A stretch of 50,681 bases of DNA, taken from Tannerellaceae bacterium. Its GTDB lineage: Bacteria > Bacteroidota > Bacteroidia > Bacteroidales > Tannerellaceae. Both the position numbers and the translations under genes were made by a program. Shown here one piece after another: positions 28,788 to 37,551 of the stretch (the first letter of the stretch is position 1; every line of letters begins with the position of its first letter). Below the pieces are notes generated by a model. It worked only from the letters and a program-made list of their open reading frames with translations, had not been told where the DNA came from and made no database searches. The stretch lies in assembly GCA_031288515.1 (NCBI GenBank), contig JAITRG010000268.1:1-50681 (forward strand), read 5' to 3'.

Positions 28788-30284
28788 ATGATGAAGATTG
28801 GGATCATAGGGCTTTTAATGGTACTGTTCTTTTCCTGCCAACCGGAAAGGAACGGTGAGACAGCGCTTCCAAAGGTTCATTTCAGCCACGGAAAGAACTG
28901 GACGGGTGAACCTGCGGGGGCTGTTTATCATGAGGGAACCTATCACCTGTTCTATCAACACAATCCCAATCAACCGATGTATGGGAATATCCATTGGAGA
29001 CATGCCGTCAGTCAAGATTTGATACATTGGGCCATTCAGCCTGTCGCTTTATCTCCTGATGAGAAAGGACAGCCCGGATCGGGGAGCGTCATCGCAGATA
29101 TACAAAACACGGCCGGACTGGGGGCGAATGCTTTCTTGGCCTTCTACACTTACCTGGGCAAGAAAGGAACGGAGTCCGCTGTATATATGGCCTATAGTTT
29201 AGACCGGGGAGAAACTTGGACAAAACGGGAACAATCCCTCTTGATCCCGGACAGGTCAACTACGTTCAAAAACCCGGTCGTCTTATGGGATAACGAATAT
29301 CGACAATGGATCATGACTATATCGACCGGTTTCGCGATCTGGTTTTATACATCTACCGACGGACTTACCTGGACGGTTCAGTGTGCATTTGAAGAGGCAC
29401 ACGGCTCTGGAGGATGGGAAAGCGCCTTGTTCTTCCCGTTAACGGTAGCAGAAGAAGGGATCACGAAATGGGTACTGCTCGTATCCATGAATGACGGGCC
29501 AATCAACGGAGCGCCCAACATCCGCTATTTCGTCGGAGACTTCGACGGAAAAGCATTCGCTTGTACCCAGTATAAAGAGTTATGGGTCGATTATGGAAAA
29601 GACTTCTACCGGGCGACGCTCTTCAACCGGCCGGACAATCGCAAGGTAATGACCGCTTGGATGAACAGCTGGGATTACGCAAACCTGACACCTGAAAAGG
29701 GGCAAAGAGGCAGACTGAGTATTCCCCGCGAGTTGGCGCTTGTAAAAGAAGATCAAAATTACCTGTTAACGTCTGTCCCTGTCCGGGAAATCGCCACGGT
29801 ATTTTCCGAGAAAAAAACGCTCGAAAACATCGATCTCTCTTCTGGGAGTTACGCGCTCAAAGGGGCTTCCTATTTCCAACAGCCTTTCATCCTGCATCTG
29901 GCATTCGATCATACCAACCGGTATGCCTTCTGGAATGCGAAAAATTATGGCGTCCGCTTTCAGACGATATCCGGCAAGCGCCTCACGATCGGCTATAAAG
30001 CCGATATGGGCTATTACTATATCGACAGGCGGGGATTACTGGCCGACCCCTTCTCCGACACCTATGAGCAGCTGCTCGGAATCGCTTATTTCCCGAAAGG
30101 AGATACCAATGAATGGAAGATCGTATATGATCGGGAGTCTGTAGAGCTATACACGGCAGACGGAAAAGGAATGCTGACCGCTCTTTGGTTTTCGGATGAA
30201 CCTTTTGTCGCTTTCGAACTTTTTGCTGAAGAAGGCCGGATGACATTACAGAAGGCCTCCATAAACAGTTTTGAAATCAAGTAA
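28788..30284 (+). CDS. GH32-type lipoprotein with altered catalytic motifs
   Basis: 498 residues. Lipobox FFSC puts the lipid anchor at Cys17. The GH32 five-blade propeller is clear (YHEGTYHLFYQHNPNQPMYG, HWRHAVSQDLIHW, GSGSVI, DNEYRQWIM, and RGRLSIPRELALV before a C-terminal beta-sandwich). However the nucleophile motif NDPNG is GEPAG (Glu41 at the Asp position), RDP is KNP (Asn162 for Asp) and EC is ES (Glu211 kept, Cys replaced by Ser). The changes are not from a frameshift, as the rest of the fold is intact. It may act on a different ketoside, or be a binding protein without normal hydrolase activity. It lies 7 bp after the canonical GH32 gene. Confidence 0.85.
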   Translation: MMKIGIIGLLMVLFFSCQPERNGETALPKVHFSHGKNWTGEPAGAVYHEGTYHLFYQHNPNQPMYGNIHWRHAVSQDLIHWAIQPVALSPDEKGQPGSGSVIADIQNTAGLGANAFLAFYTYLGKKGTESAVYMAYSLDRGETWTKREQSLLIPDRSTTFKNPVVLWDNEYRQWIMTISTGFAIWFYTSTDGLTWTVQCAFEEAHGSGGWESALFFPLTVAEEGITKWVLLVSMNDGPINGAPNIRYFVGDFDGKAFACTQYKELWVDYGKDFYRATLFNRPDNRKVMTAWMNSWDYANLTPEKGQRGRLSIPRELALVKEDQNYLLTSVPVREIATVFSEKKTLENIDLSSGSYALKGASYFQQPFILHLAFDHTNRYAFWNAKNYGVRFQTISGKRLTIGYKADMGYYYIDRRGLLADPFSDTYEQLLGIAYFPKGDTNEWKIVYDRESVELYTADGKGMLTALWFSDEPFVAFELFAEEGRMTLQKASINSFEIK

Positions 30285-30296
30285 TAAAAAAACAAT

Positions 30297-31763
30297 ATGA
30301 GAAAATCAAGTATTTTATTCGTACTTCTGTTTTGCATCGCCTACATACAGGCTCAGTTCAAAATCGATTACGATCCTTCTATCCAATCGAAGGAGATTCA
30401 ATATTTCTCTCCGGTCGGAGACCAGTATGTGGGAGACTGTATCCCCTTCTTTCACAATGGAGTCTATTATCTGTATTGGCTATTAGACGAAGGACATCAT
30501 TCGGCATTAGGCGGTCTGGGAGGTCACCAATGGGCGCTAAGTACGACGAAAGACCTCAAGAACTGGCAGCATCATCCGATTGCTATCGGGATCGATGAGG
30601 ACTGGGAAAAATCCATCTGTACAGGTTCTATAGGCTTTTATAAAGGAACATACTATGCATTTTATGCTACACGGCTGATCAATGAGCGAAATGAGGTCAA
30701 CGAACAGCTCAGTTATGCGACCAGTAAAGATGGTATCCACTATGAGAAGCAAAAACCCAATCCGTTCTACATCTCGGCTCCCGGCTATAGTAAACGGCAC
30801 TTCAGAGACCCCAAGGTCGTCATTGATCCGGACGGGACGTTCCATTTGTTCGTTACCAGTATTGCGGATAACTATATTATCCGCGAGGGACGGGGCGCTT
30901 TGGTGCACCTCACGTCAAAAGACCTAAAAAATTGGGAAGTGCATGAGCCTTTGATCTCCGGGATGCTTCATGAGCCGGAATGCGTGGATTATTTCTTGTG
31001 GAACGGTTGGTATTACCTGATCTACGGACAGGCGGGAGATACCTATTATGTGAAATCCCGATCGGCGTATGGTCCATGGGAATATCCCGAATCGCAGGCC
31101 TTACTCGAACAGTGGTCAAATGTCGCCAAAACGGCAGAGTTTACCGGAGACAGGCGGATATTAGCCGGATGGATACCTTCCAAACATGAGAATAGAGATA
31201 ACGGCGATGAGCGCTTCGGCGGAAGTATCGTCCTGCGGGAAGTCTCTCAATTGCCCAATGGCGATTTTACAACGAAATTCCCGGAGGAAGTTATCCCAAA
31301 GACAAAGACGCTACAGCCCGACCGCTGGATCGTATCAGAGAACGCTACAAAGCAGGGAAATGACATCTTGATTAACGCCCGAGGCGAAATCGGAGGCGCC
31401 TACATGCAACAACTTCCTTATAACTGCCGGATTACGCTTGAAATAGAGCCTGACGGGAATAACCACGAATACGGCCTCTTCCTCCGCGCCAACGAGAAAG
31501 CGGGCGACGGCTACAAGTTAAGCTTCTCTTCCAACCTGCGAACCGTCCAGCTACACGATGCGCACATCGAAGCCGTTGAAGGATTAGATCGGCCAATCAA
31601 GGTAGACATCATCCTGAAAGGAGACATTATCGATGTCTGCATTGACAATAAACGCTGTGTTGTCAATCGTCTGGCCGAGAAAAAAGGAGAATATGCCTGG
31701 CTGTACGCAAAGCAGGGAAAAGTGAAATTCAAGAACATACAGGTAGAAACGCTGGCCGATTAA
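30297..31763 (+). CDS. GH32-type (clan GH-J) glycosidase, divergent subgroup
   Basis: 488 residues with a signal peptide cut near AQA-Q (residues 18-20). The first motif is VGDCIPFF with Asp47 at the nucleophile position, not the classical NDPNG; the second is HFRDPKV with Asp171; the third is PECVDYF with Glu228. All three catalytic carboxylates are thus present. HQWALSTTKDLKNW and DGTFHLFVTSI match the propeller blades. The C-terminal part (about 340-488) is a beta-sandwich. It is most likely an active beta-fructosidase or related ketosidase of a subgroup that differs from levanase and invertase. It begins 12 bp after the preceding gene. Confidence 0.87.
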   Translation: MRKSSILFVLLFCIAYIQAQFKIDYDPSIQSKEIQYFSPVGDQYVGDCIPFFHNGVYYLYWLLDEGHHSALGGLGGHQWALSTTKDLKNWQHHPIAIGIDEDWEKSICTGSIGFYKGTYYAFYATRLINERNEVNEQLSYATSKDGIHYEKQKPNPFYISAPGYSKRHFRDPKVVIDPDGTFHLFVTSIADNYIIREGRGALVHLTSKDLKNWEVHEPLISGMLHEPECVDYFLWNGWYYLIYGQAGDTYYVKSRSAYGPWEYPESQALLEQWSNVAKTAEFTGDRRILAGWIPSKHENRDNGDERFGGSIVLREVSQLPNGDFTTKFPEEVIPKTKTLQPDRWIVSENATKQGNDILINARGEIGGAYMQQLPYNCRITLEIEPDGNNHEYGLFLRANEKAGDGYKLSFSSNLRTVQLHDAHIEAVEGLDRPIKVDIILKGDIIDVCIDNKRCVVNRLAEKKGEYAWLYAKQGKVKFKNIQVETLAD

Positions 31764-31785
31764 TCGGTTATAATACTGTATACGC

Positions 31786-32943
31786 ATGAAAAACGAAACA
31801 ATCATTCCTAAGATAGTCCCTGTGATGCTGGCATTCTTCACAATGGGATTTGTAGACCTGTCAGGTATTGCCACAAACTATGTCAAAAGTGATTTTGCCC
31901 TGTCGGACACGGCGGCAAATGCCTTCTCTATTATGGTGTTCCTGTGGTTTATTATCTTCTCGATCCCTACCGGGATGTTGATGAATAAAATCGGACGCAA
32001 GAAGACGGTAATTCTAAGTATATTCGTTACGTTCATCGGACTATGTATTCCCGTTATTGCCTACAATAACATCATGATGATCTTCTCTTTCTCTTTCCTG
32101 GGGATAGGCAATACGCTGATGCAAGTCTCTCTCAATCCGTTGCTTACGAACATTGTATCAGACAAAAAGCTCCCCAGTTTCCTCACCTTGGGGCAGTTTG
32201 TGAAGGCCATTGCGTCTTTTATAGCTCCAATCATCGTGGCGCAAGCTGTAATTCGCTATGGCGACTGGAAATTGTTGTTTCCGATTTTCGCCACGATTTG
32301 TCTGATCGCCATTATTTATCTGTTCTTTACAGAAATAAAAGAGCATACCATCGAAGGGAAGCCCGCTACATTCAAGGAGTGTATCGCTCTACTGGGGAAT
32401 CAACTGGTCTTCCTGCTCTTTCTGGGAATCCTGGTTCATGTCGGGGTCGACGTCGGTATCAACATTACAGCGCCCAAACTCTTAATGGAGAACGTAGGCA
32501 TACCGCTCTCCAAAGCGGGATATGCCACGAGCCTCTATTTTCTGTTCCGCACCTTTGGCTGCCTGGCCGGAATCTTTATTCTGGCCAGGTTCTCACCTGA
32601 AAAGTTCTTTATCGTCAGCGTGGGGATAATACTTTTAGGAATCATCAGTCTGTTCTTCAGCCATACACTGCTTTCCATCTATACCTGCGTGGCATTGGTC
32701 GGCGTGGGAAATTCGAACGTATTTCCGATTATTCTCTCGAAAGCGCTGATATACATGCCTGACCGGAAGAACGATATCTCCGGACTGATGATGATGGGCA
32801 TTTCCGGCGGAGCCGTATTCCCTGTACTGATGGGATTGGCCTCCGATCAGTTGGGCGGACAGGTCGGCGCCGTGATGGTATTAACGGTCTGTGTTTTATA
32901 TCTCGCGTTTCTTATTACGCGATTTAAAATGGGACATCAATAA
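31786..32943 (+). CDS. MFS sugar transporter, FHS (fucose permease)-like
   Basis: 385 residues with about 12 hydrophobic segments and no signal peptide: an inner-membrane symporter. The N-terminus (FFTMGFVDLSGIATNYVKSDF) and the loop GMLMNKIGRKKTV after TM2-3 have the major facilitator pattern; FHS proteins take fucose, glucose, galactose or other monosaccharides with protons. Its place between the GH32-type hydrolases and the GRE genes suggests it carries the released monosaccharide into the cytoplasm. Its stop codon overlaps the ATG of the activase by one base (TAATG). Substrate is unknown. Confidence 0.88.
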   Translation: MKNETIIPKIVPVMLAFFTMGFVDLSGIATNYVKSDFALSDTAANAFSIMVFLWFIIFSIPTGMLMNKIGRKKTVILSIFVTFIGLCIPVIAYNNIMMIFSFSFLGIGNTLMQVSLNPLLTNIVSDKKLPSFLTLGQFVKAIASFIAPIIVAQAVIRYGDWKLLFPIFATICLIAIIYLFFTEIKEHTIEGKPATFKECIALLGNQLVFLLFLGILVHVGVDVGINITAPKLLMENVGIPLSKAGYATSLYFLFRTFGCLAGIFILARFSPEKFFIVSVGIILLGIISLFFSHTLLSIYTCVALVGVGNSNVFPIILSKALIYMPDRKNDISGLMMMGISGGAVFPVLMGLASDQLGGQVGAVMVLTVCVLYLAFLITRFKMGHQ

Positions 32944-33812
32944 TGGAAACGATAAAGATATTCAGCAAAGGATGGAATTTCTCGCAAGATGGTCCCGGAA
33001 ACAGGCTTCTGTATCACTTTCAGGGATGTAACTTTGTCTGTCCGTGGTGTTCGAATCCGGAAGGGATATCTTTATCGGGATCGCTATTGGTTAAAGCAGA
33101 GAAGCTCATCGATTCGGTCTGTCCGCATGGCGCCATCCGCGAGTTGCGGCTCGACCGGACGAAGTGCGAAGTCTGCACCGGGATGGAATGCATCCGCATG
33201 AACAGGAACGAAGGCATACGCCTTAGCGCGCAGGAATATACGATAGACGATCTGCTCTGCGAAATCGAGGGCGCCAAGAACCTGTTCCACAGCGGCGGAG
33301 GCGTGACTTTTACCGGTGGCGAGCCGACACTGCAGTTCCGTCCGCTGAAACACTTACTGAAGGAGCTGCGGAAACGTGTCCATATTGTGATGGAGACCAA
33401 TGGGACGCATCTCCGGTTGCCGGAGCTATTCGAGTGGATCGATCTGCTGATCATTGACTTAAAACAGGCTGATACAGCAATCCATAAACAGGTATTAGGC
33501 CTTGGAAATGAGCAGGTAATCCGCAATCTGGAACAGGCTTCCGCAACGGGTGTCAAGCTGTGGATCCGAATCCCGCTGATCCCCGGTTTCAACAACGACC
33601 GGTCGGCGATTGAGGGCTTACTCCGAATCATCAAACGAGTGAACCGTAACGGCATCTCAGTAGAACTGCTCCGCTACCACGAGTATGGCAAAATAAAGTG
33701 GGAGCAAATTGGGAAGGTGTACACGATGCCGGAAAAGAAAATTCCGGCAGAGCAACTACGACAGTACAGGCAACTGTTTTCTGATAACAATATTCAAATG
33801 ATAAACACGTAA
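32943..33812 (+). CDS. Glycyl radical enzyme activating enzyme (radical SAM)
   Basis: 289 residues. The radical SAM motif GCNFVCPWC (Cys29, Cys33, Cys36) binds the [4Fe-4S] cluster that cleaves S-adenosylmethionine; FTGGEPT (about 123-129) is the SAM-binding GGE motif, and METNG and DLLIIDLKQ follow as in PFL activases. Between the first motif and GGE lie four more cysteines (60, 75, 78, 83) that could hold one auxiliary cluster; ordinary GRE activases of this length usually have two complete ferredoxin-type sets, so this one looks reduced. Its partner is the GRE encoded 12 bp downstream, in which it should generate the glycyl radical. It needs anaerobic conditions. Confidence 0.95.
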   Translation: METIKIFSKGWNFSQDGPGNRLLYHFQGCNFVCPWCSNPEGISLSGSLLVKAEKLIDSVCPHGAIRELRLDRTKCEVCTGMECIRMNRNEGIRLSAQEYTIDDLLCEIEGAKNLFHSGGGVTFTGGEPTLQFRPLKHLLKELRKRVHIVMETNGTHLRLPELFEWIDLLIIDLKQADTAIHKQVLGLGNEQVIRNLEQASATGVKLWIRIPLIPGFNNDRSAIEGLLRIIKRVNRNGISVELLRYHEYGKIKWEQIGKVYTMPEKKIPAEQLRQYRQLFSDNNIQMINT

Positions 33813-33824
33813 AAGAAAGGTAAC

Positions 33825-36206
33825 ATGAGTTGGCAAAAAATATATAACAAAGAGAATCTGAATGAGAAAGTTCCGCCTCTTTTCAGAGAACAACGGGAAC
33901 TGGAACGCCTCGACGGATGGTTCCTGATCAAGGAAATTCAAATGAAGTACGAACCGCTCTTTAGCGAGCTGCACCCTGAGGTGGCAACGGCTAAAGTCTT
34001 GGAAAAGATCGTCGAATTGCTCCCGCTATCGCTCAGCAATCACAATGTGTTTGCCGGTACACAGAATGATGCGTTCGCCAAAACCTACGCGTTGATCAAT
34101 CCGAACTTCCGGATCGAAACCTTTGAAGGGTACTGCGATCCCGTCGCCGTCTTCAGCGATATCATACCCAATGAAGAGTTCACCCGCGAGCGGATTGACA
34201 AAGTCAAGACCTATTACGCCGCAACGCCTTATGTGGCTGAACTAAAGAAAGTGTACGACAAAGCCGGCAACGAGACTAAGGAAGTAGCCTATTTTGTCGA
34301 GCAAGTCACCGGACACACCATTGCCGACTTCCGCGACATCCTGCGGAACGGTATCCAGAGTATGCAAACCGTGATCGACGGCAAACTTGCCCAAACAAAA
34401 GATACTGACAAACGGGAGGTCTACCAAGCGATGAAGATCGCCCTGCAATGTGCCGTAATACTGGCCAACCGCTATGCCGACCTGGCACAATCCATTGCCG
34501 CGTATGCCTACCCGATACGCCGCGAGGAGTTGCTTCTGATGGAGCGGACGCTTCGCAAAGTACCCGCCCAGGGCGCCGATACGCTCTTCGAGGCAATCCA
34601 GTCATTCATCATCCTGTGGCAGGTGATGTGTATCGAGCAGTCGCCCAATCCCTATGCCTTTTCGGTAGGGAATGTAGATCGTATCTTCGAAGAATACCGG
34701 GCAAAAGATCAAGCGAACAGAGAGATTACAGCCGCCCTCTTCAAGCGCTTCCTCATCTTTTTCAATGTGGGAGACCGAAGCTGGGCCATTTCACAAAACC
34801 TGCTGTTAGGAGGCATGTCGTCAAATCGGGAAGACCTGACCAATCCGATGACGTATGCCGTGATGGATGCGTACAAAGACACGAACTATCCCCAGCCGAT
34901 TTTATCGGTGAAGCTTCACAATAACACGCCGCAACAGTTCTATGAAGAGATGGGCGAATTTCTGTTCTCGACAGGGAAACTCACGCCTTCGTTTTTCAAC
35001 GATGAGTCGATTTTCCCGATCCTGCAACGGAATGGCGTAGCGCCGGAAGATTTGGAAGACTATGCCGTAGCCGGTTGCCAGGAACCGCTCATCATGGGGA
35101 AAGACAATGGCAATACCACCAATAGTTGGCTCAATTTGGGGAAAATCCTTGAACTGACCTTAAATAACGGCTATTCAACTATCACGGGCGAGAAGATCGG
35201 CCTGGGATATGACGAATTGGGCGTCCCCTCCGGACAGCCGCTCAATATCTTGCGGAATATAAAGCCCGCTTTCTATCGGCAGCTCAATTATCTGCTGGGA
35301 CATATGACTGAAGCGGCAAACGGATGCTCGCGGGCGTTGTCGAATCTGAAAGCGCCCTTCTTGTCAGCCAGCATGGGTGGCATCGAGACTGGTATTGATC
35401 TGCGCGATGTGAATTGTCAAGGGACGAAGTACAACGGCAGCGGCTGCCTGATTCATGGCTTGTCGGTAGTGGCCGATTCGTTTGTGGCGATCGAGGACTT
35501 GCTGGAGAACCGTCCCGATGCTGGCGAGCTGATCGATGCGCTGAAGGCCAACTTCGAAGGATATGAGAACCTACGCCAGTTTCTGTTGTCGGCTGCCAAG
35601 TATGGCAATAACATCGACCGGGTCGACGACGAAGCCTACCGGATCGTCAACGAAGTGTCCGATCGCGTCGCCGCACAAAGAAACTATTTGGGCAATCCCT
35701 TCCGTCCGGATTGGAGCACGCCTTCCACCCACTTGCTCTATGGCTACTGGGTAGGCGCCACGCCCGACGGACGGCAGGCGCGCGAGATGTTGAACTACGG
35801 CGTCGATCCGTTGTACGGCGAAGCCGGCAATGGGCTGGGCTTCCGCATCCTTTCGACGCAGAAACTGCCGTTCGAGAAGATGCCGGGCGGTTACGCATCG
35901 CATTTCGGCATCGATCCAACGTATTTTCCGGAAAAAAGATTTGAAGAGAAAGGGGTAGCCTTCTACCGGAAGGTCATCCGGCCCCTGTTCTTTCCGGACA
36001 GTGGCAAAATTAACCCGTTCTATCTCTACGTGAATGTCACGACGCCCGACATGCTGCGCAAGGTGATGAATGAGCCGAAAAAGTATGCGCCGAGCGGCGT
36101 GTATATCATGCGGATTCATGGGACGTTCGTCAACTTCCTTGACCTTTCGCCCACTATCCAGAATGATATTATCTTTCGTTTAGACCTTCAATCGACAAGT
36201 ATATAA
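33825..36206 (+). CDS. Glycyl radical enzyme of the dehydratase/eliminase type, substrate unknown
   Basis: 793 residues, no signal peptide: cytoplasmic. The PFL-like domain covers about 1-640 and the glycyl domain the C-terminal end. The active-site loop is AGCQEP with thiyl-radical Cys418 and Glu420: a single Cys followed by x-Glu, as in glycerol, propanediol and choline-type GREs; pyruvate formate-lyase needs two adjacent cysteines, so it is not PFL. The glycyl loop is MRIHGTFVNFLDL with Gly766, 27 residues from the C-terminus, the normal distance, but His and Thr replace the small residue and Tyr of the usual R-V-x-G-Y. The ribosome site AAAGAAAGG precedes the ATG. The substrate is probably a polyol or sugar made from the ketose imported by this locus; this is inference. 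Confidence 0.93.
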   Translation: MSWQKIYNKENLNEKVPPLFREQRELERLDGWFLIKEIQMKYEPLFSELHPEVATAKVLEKIVELLPLSLSNHNVFAGTQNDAFAKTYALINPNFRIETFEGYCDPVAVFSDIIPNEEFTRERIDKVKTYYAATPYVAELKKVYDKAGNETKEVAYFVEQVTGHTIADFRDILRNGIQSMQTVIDGKLAQTKDTDKREVYQAMKIALQCAVILANRYADLAQSIAAYAYPIRREELLLMERTLRKVPAQGADTLFEAIQSFIILWQVMCIEQSPNPYAFSVGNVDRIFEEYRAKDQANREITAALFKRFLIFFNVGDRSWAISQNLLLGGMSSNREDLTNPMTYAVMDAYKDTNYPQPILSVKLHNNTPQQFYEEMGEFLFSTGKLTPSFFNDESIFPILQRNGVAPEDLEDYAVAGCQEPLIMGKDNGNTTNSWLNLGKILELTLNNGYSTITGEKIGLGYDELGVPSGQPLNILRNIKPAFYRQLNYLLGHMTEAANGCSRALSNLKAPFLSASMGGIETGIDLRDVNCQGTKYNGSGCLIHGLSVVADSFVAIEDLLENRPDAGELIDALKANFEGYENLRQFLLSAAKYGNNIDRVDDEAYRIVNEVSDRVAAQRNYLGNPFRPDWSTPSTHLLYGYWVGATPDGRQAREMLNYGVDPLYGEAGNGLGFRILSTQKLPFEKMPGGYASHFGIDPTYFPEKRFEEKGVAFYRKVIRPLFFPDSGKINPFYLYVNVTTPDMLRKVMNEPKKYAPSGVYIMRIHGTFVNFLDLSPTIQNDIIFRLDLQSTSI

Positions 36207-36229
36207 CTATAAAAACCACTCATCAGACT

Positions 36230-37525
36230 ATGCATTTTATTGGAATCGATATAGGAACCAGTTCGATCAGCAGTATCGTTTTTGATCCGGCCACACGCAA
36301 GGTCAAATCATTTACCCTGCCGAATCAAACGTCTATTCAAACGCCTGATCCGTGGACGAAGTTACAGGATCCATGCCTAATTCTGGAGCAGGTAGAGTAC
36401 ATCCTCGAGGGCTTCTTCGCCCGGTACGCGGACATCCGCGGGATCGGCATTACGGGCCAAATGCATGGGATGCTCTATACCGACGGAAAAGGAGACGCCG
36501 TAAGCCCGCTCTACACCTGGCAGGACGGGCGAGGCAACCATATCTACCGCGAGGAGAAAACCTATGCTGCTTATCTCTCCGAACAGACCGGATATGAGCT
36601 GGCTACGGGATACGGACTGGTCACACACTATTATAACCAGGTCAATCAACAGGTACCCGCCACCGCCGAGAAGCTTTGTACCATTATGGACTTTGTGACG
36701 ATGAAACTGGCCGGACAAACCTACCCCGTCACCGATTTCTCTAACGGAGCCAGTCTGGGCTTCTTCGATGTCGAAAAATTAGCCTTCGACCATGATGCGC
36801 TGGCGCAAGCGGGAATAGACACAGCTATCTTGCCCCGTTTGGCGTCCGCCCGGAATAGTTTAGGCGACTTCAGGGGAGCGGCCGTCTATCCGGCCATCGG
36901 CGACAATCAGGCAGCTTTTCTGGGATCAGTAGATCAGATTCAGACAGCTGTCCACGTGACCGTAGGAACCAGTAGCCAGTTATCCGTCTATTCAGAGAAG
37001 TATATTAAAGTGCCCAATTTAGATACGCGCCCCTTTCCGGGTGGAGGCTATCTGTTAGTGGGCGCTGCCTTGTGTGGCGGACAGGCATTTGCTCTGCTGA
37101 AAGATTTCTTTCGGCAGACGGTGGATTTGCTGACCGATCAAGAGCTTTCGGAGACGGAAATCTACCGGAGGCTGATCGCTATTCCCTATGAAACGAAGCA
37201 AGCTCCAGAGGTTGAGACGCTGTTCGACGGCGCCCGTTACGCCCCTTGGAAACGAGGTGTAATCTCCGGGATTTCGATGGCTAATTTCACGCCGCAGCAA
37301 CTCACGATCGGTTTTCTGAAAGGAATCGCACAGGAACTGTACCAGTTCTATCAGGCTATCCCCGCTCCCATCAAGGCAGGAAAAACCACACTGGTTGGGT
37401 CGGGCAACGGATTGAAGAAGAATCCCCTGCTAAGGGAAGCCTTTAAAGAGACTTTCAGCTACTCGCTCAGGCTGTCTGACCATCAGGAAGAGGCCGCGCT
37501 GGGCGCTTGCATACGAATGATATAA
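36230..37525 (+). CDS. FGGY carbohydrate kinase, sedoheptulokinase-like
   Basis: 431 residues, short for FGGY kinases (usually 450-550). FGGY_N begins with FIGIDIGTSS (4-12); GITGQMHG (73-80) and TWQDGR (96-101) are close to sedoheptulokinase signatures, as are ATGYG and IMDFVTMKLAG. The catalytic base is Asp225 in GDNQAAF. FGGY_C shows VTVGTSSQLS, GGGYLLVGAALCGG, VGSGNGLKKNPLLREAF and HQEEAALGA. It phosphorylates a ketose or polyol with ATP in the cytoplasm; the resemblance to sedoheptulokinase (SHPK) suggests a ketose of six or seven carbons. It starts 23 bp after the GRE stop, so the GRE product or its precursor is the expected substrate. It is not a PfkB- or ROK-type fructokinase. Confidence 0.9.
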   Translation: MHFIGIDIGTSSISSIVFDPATRKVKSFTLPNQTSIQTPDPWTKLQDPCLILEQVEYILEGFFARYADIRGIGITGQMHGMLYTDGKGDAVSPLYTWQDGRGNHIYREEKTYAAYLSEQTGYELATGYGLVTHYYNQVNQQVPATAEKLCTIMDFVTMKLAGQTYPVTDFSNGASLGFFDVEKLAFDHDALAQAGIDTAILPRLASARNSLGDFRGAAVYPAIGDNQAAFLGSVDQIQTAVHVTVGTSSQLSVYSEKYIKVPNLDTRPFPGGGYLLVGAALCGGQAFALLKDFFRQTVDLLTDQELSETEIYRRLIAIPYETKQAPEVETLFDGARYAPWKRGVISGISMANFTPQQLTIGFLKGIAQELYQFYQAIPAPIKAGKTTLVGSGNGLKKNPLLREAFKETFSYSLRLSDHQEEAALGACIRMI

Positions 37526-37551
37526 TAATATAGAATCTAATACCTATAAAA

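Noticed and set aside
33825-36206. Pyruvate formate-lyase as the identity of the GRE
   Set aside because: PFL needs two adjacent active-site cysteines; here one Cys (418) is followed by Gln-Glu, the pattern of eliminase-type GREs.
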